This document shows, piece after piece, positions 63,543 to 64,000 of a stretch of 64,000 nt of DNA. The position numbers and the translations under genes are program-made. Within the stretch, counting starts at the first letter, position 1; every line of letters begins with the position of its first letter. The notes below the pieces were generated by a model. The model was not told the DNA's origin. It saw nothing but the letters and a program-made list of their open reading frames with translations, and did not search any database. The stretch comes from BOKV01 sp041739225 (GTDB lineage Bacteria > Pseudomonadota > Alphaproteobacteria > Rhizobiales > Rhizobiaceae): the NCBI GenBank assembly GCA_041739225.1, contig JBGSOG010000046.1, positions 100,108 to 164,107 of the forward strand, given 5' to 3'.

Positions 63543-64000
63543 TATCGCGGCCAGCCATCGAGGTGCGCGGGCTGCTCAAGCGGTTTGGCGACAAGACGGT
63601 GGTCGACAACGTATCGCTAACCGTCGAGCGGGGCGAAATTGCGGGCTTTCTGGGCCCAAACGGGTCCGGCAAGACCACCACCATTCGCCTCTTGTGCGGA
63701 CTTTTGACTGCCGATGCGGGCGAGGGGCAGGTGCTGGGCTATGACATCCGCCGCGAGGGGCGAGCGATCAAGCGCGAGGTTGGCTACATGACCCAAAGGT
63801 TCTCGTTCTACGAGGACCTGACGATCGAGGAGAACCTGAACTTCGTCTCCGGGCTTTATGCGCTGCCCAGCCAAGCGGTGGCCGATACGCTGGCGAACCT
63901 GGGACTGACCTCGCGCAAGGGGCAGCTCGCGGGGTCACTGTCCGGCGGCTGGAAGCAGCGGCTGGCACTGGCCGCCTGCATCATGCACCGCCCGAAACTG
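63539..64000 (+). CDS. ybhF: ABC transporter ATPase (YbhF-like), partial
   Basis: The 5' 154 codons of an ABC ATPase cut by the window edge. The ATG overlaps the ybhG stop (ATGA). Walker A reads LGPNGSGKTTTIRLLCG, the Q-loop YMTQRFSFYEDLTIEENL, and the signature GSLSGGWKQRLALAACIM. The GGWKQR variant matches YbhF, whose E. coli homolog has two ATPase domains and exports drugs with YbhRS. The second half is beyond the window. Confidence 0.86.
   Translation, partial: MISRPAIEVRGLLKRFGDKTVVDNVSLTVERGEIAGFLGPNGSGKTTTIRLLCGLLTADAGEGQVLGYDIRREGRAIKREVGYMTQRFSFYEDLTIEENLNFVSGLYALPSQAVADTLANLGLTSRKGQLAGSLSGGWKQRLALAACIMHRPKL

Overview
The window looks like chromosomal DNA of an alphaproteobacterium, most likely order Hyphomicrobiales (Rhizobiales). 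The grounds are the moderately GC-rich, gene-dense layout, the petA-petB-petC operon followed by apt, a MarR/OmpR/EnvZ-type set beside ilvE, the lgt-midA-pgeF run, dnaG upstream of a long rpoD, a CTC-type L25, and several small membrane or secreted proteins typical of rhizobia. No taxonomic search could be run, so this is inference from gene content.

Layout. 1-5.6 kb: a truncated secreted protein, a GNAT acetyltransferase, glutathionyl-hydroquinone reductase, a Nudix hydrolase divergent from a metallophosphoesterase, a YbaK-type protein and TrmL. 5.6-13.5 kb: a tandem pair of full-length ABC exporters, an MFS and an EamA transporter, and an ABC-F ATPase. 13.7-17.5 kb: the cytochrome bc1 operon with a strong terminator, apt, and a DUF2892 membrane protein behind an FNR/FixK-type promoter. 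17.5-23.1 kb: a membrane protein cut by an in-frame stop, an amino-acid permease, a predicted membrane protein plus a tandem universal stress protein, and a frameshifted membrane-protein gene with a very AT-rich centre. 23.1-31.3 kb: ychF, pth, rplY, a DUF3179 protein, a rhodanese-ChrB and ChrA chromate pair, prs and a lipoprotein. 31.4-39.8 kb: the lgt operon, a secreted caspase-like protein, ubiK, a YbjN protein, proC, csaA and a secreted PAAR protein. 39.8-47.5 kb: histidine kinase, response regulator and MarR divergent from ilvE, an MBL hydrolase, cspA, hlyU-like and small envelope proteins. 47.5-55.4 kb: a YoeB-like chimera, rpoD, dnaG, a LuxR-type regulator and an exonuclease-CBS-DUF294 protein. 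55.5-58.1 kb: an acyltransferase and two exported proteins.

After a CAT-anticodon tRNA at 58.2 kb, the region to about 61.9 kb has the look of accessory DNA: short predicted secreted proteins of unknown function, an IS5-type transposase remnant, a duplicated gene end, a very small ORF and a 148-nt imperfect palindrome. The window ends inside a cecR-ybhG-ybhF-type efflux operon.

How parts work together. PetABC forms respiratory complex III, and UbiK assists synthesis of its ubiquinone substrate. Lgt, PgeF and the exported proteins serve the envelope. Pth, L25, YchF, CsaA and TrmL serve translation. Three FNR/FixK-like boxes suggest some membrane and stress genes respond to oxygen, and a perfect CtrA-type box upstream of rpoD suggests a cell-cycle link. 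Most of the window is ordinary housekeeping DNA. The items most worth a second look are the YoeB chimera behind rpoD, the AT-rich frameshifted gene, the secreted PAAR protein, the operator shared by two small membrane-protein genes, and the small-protein region after the tRNA.
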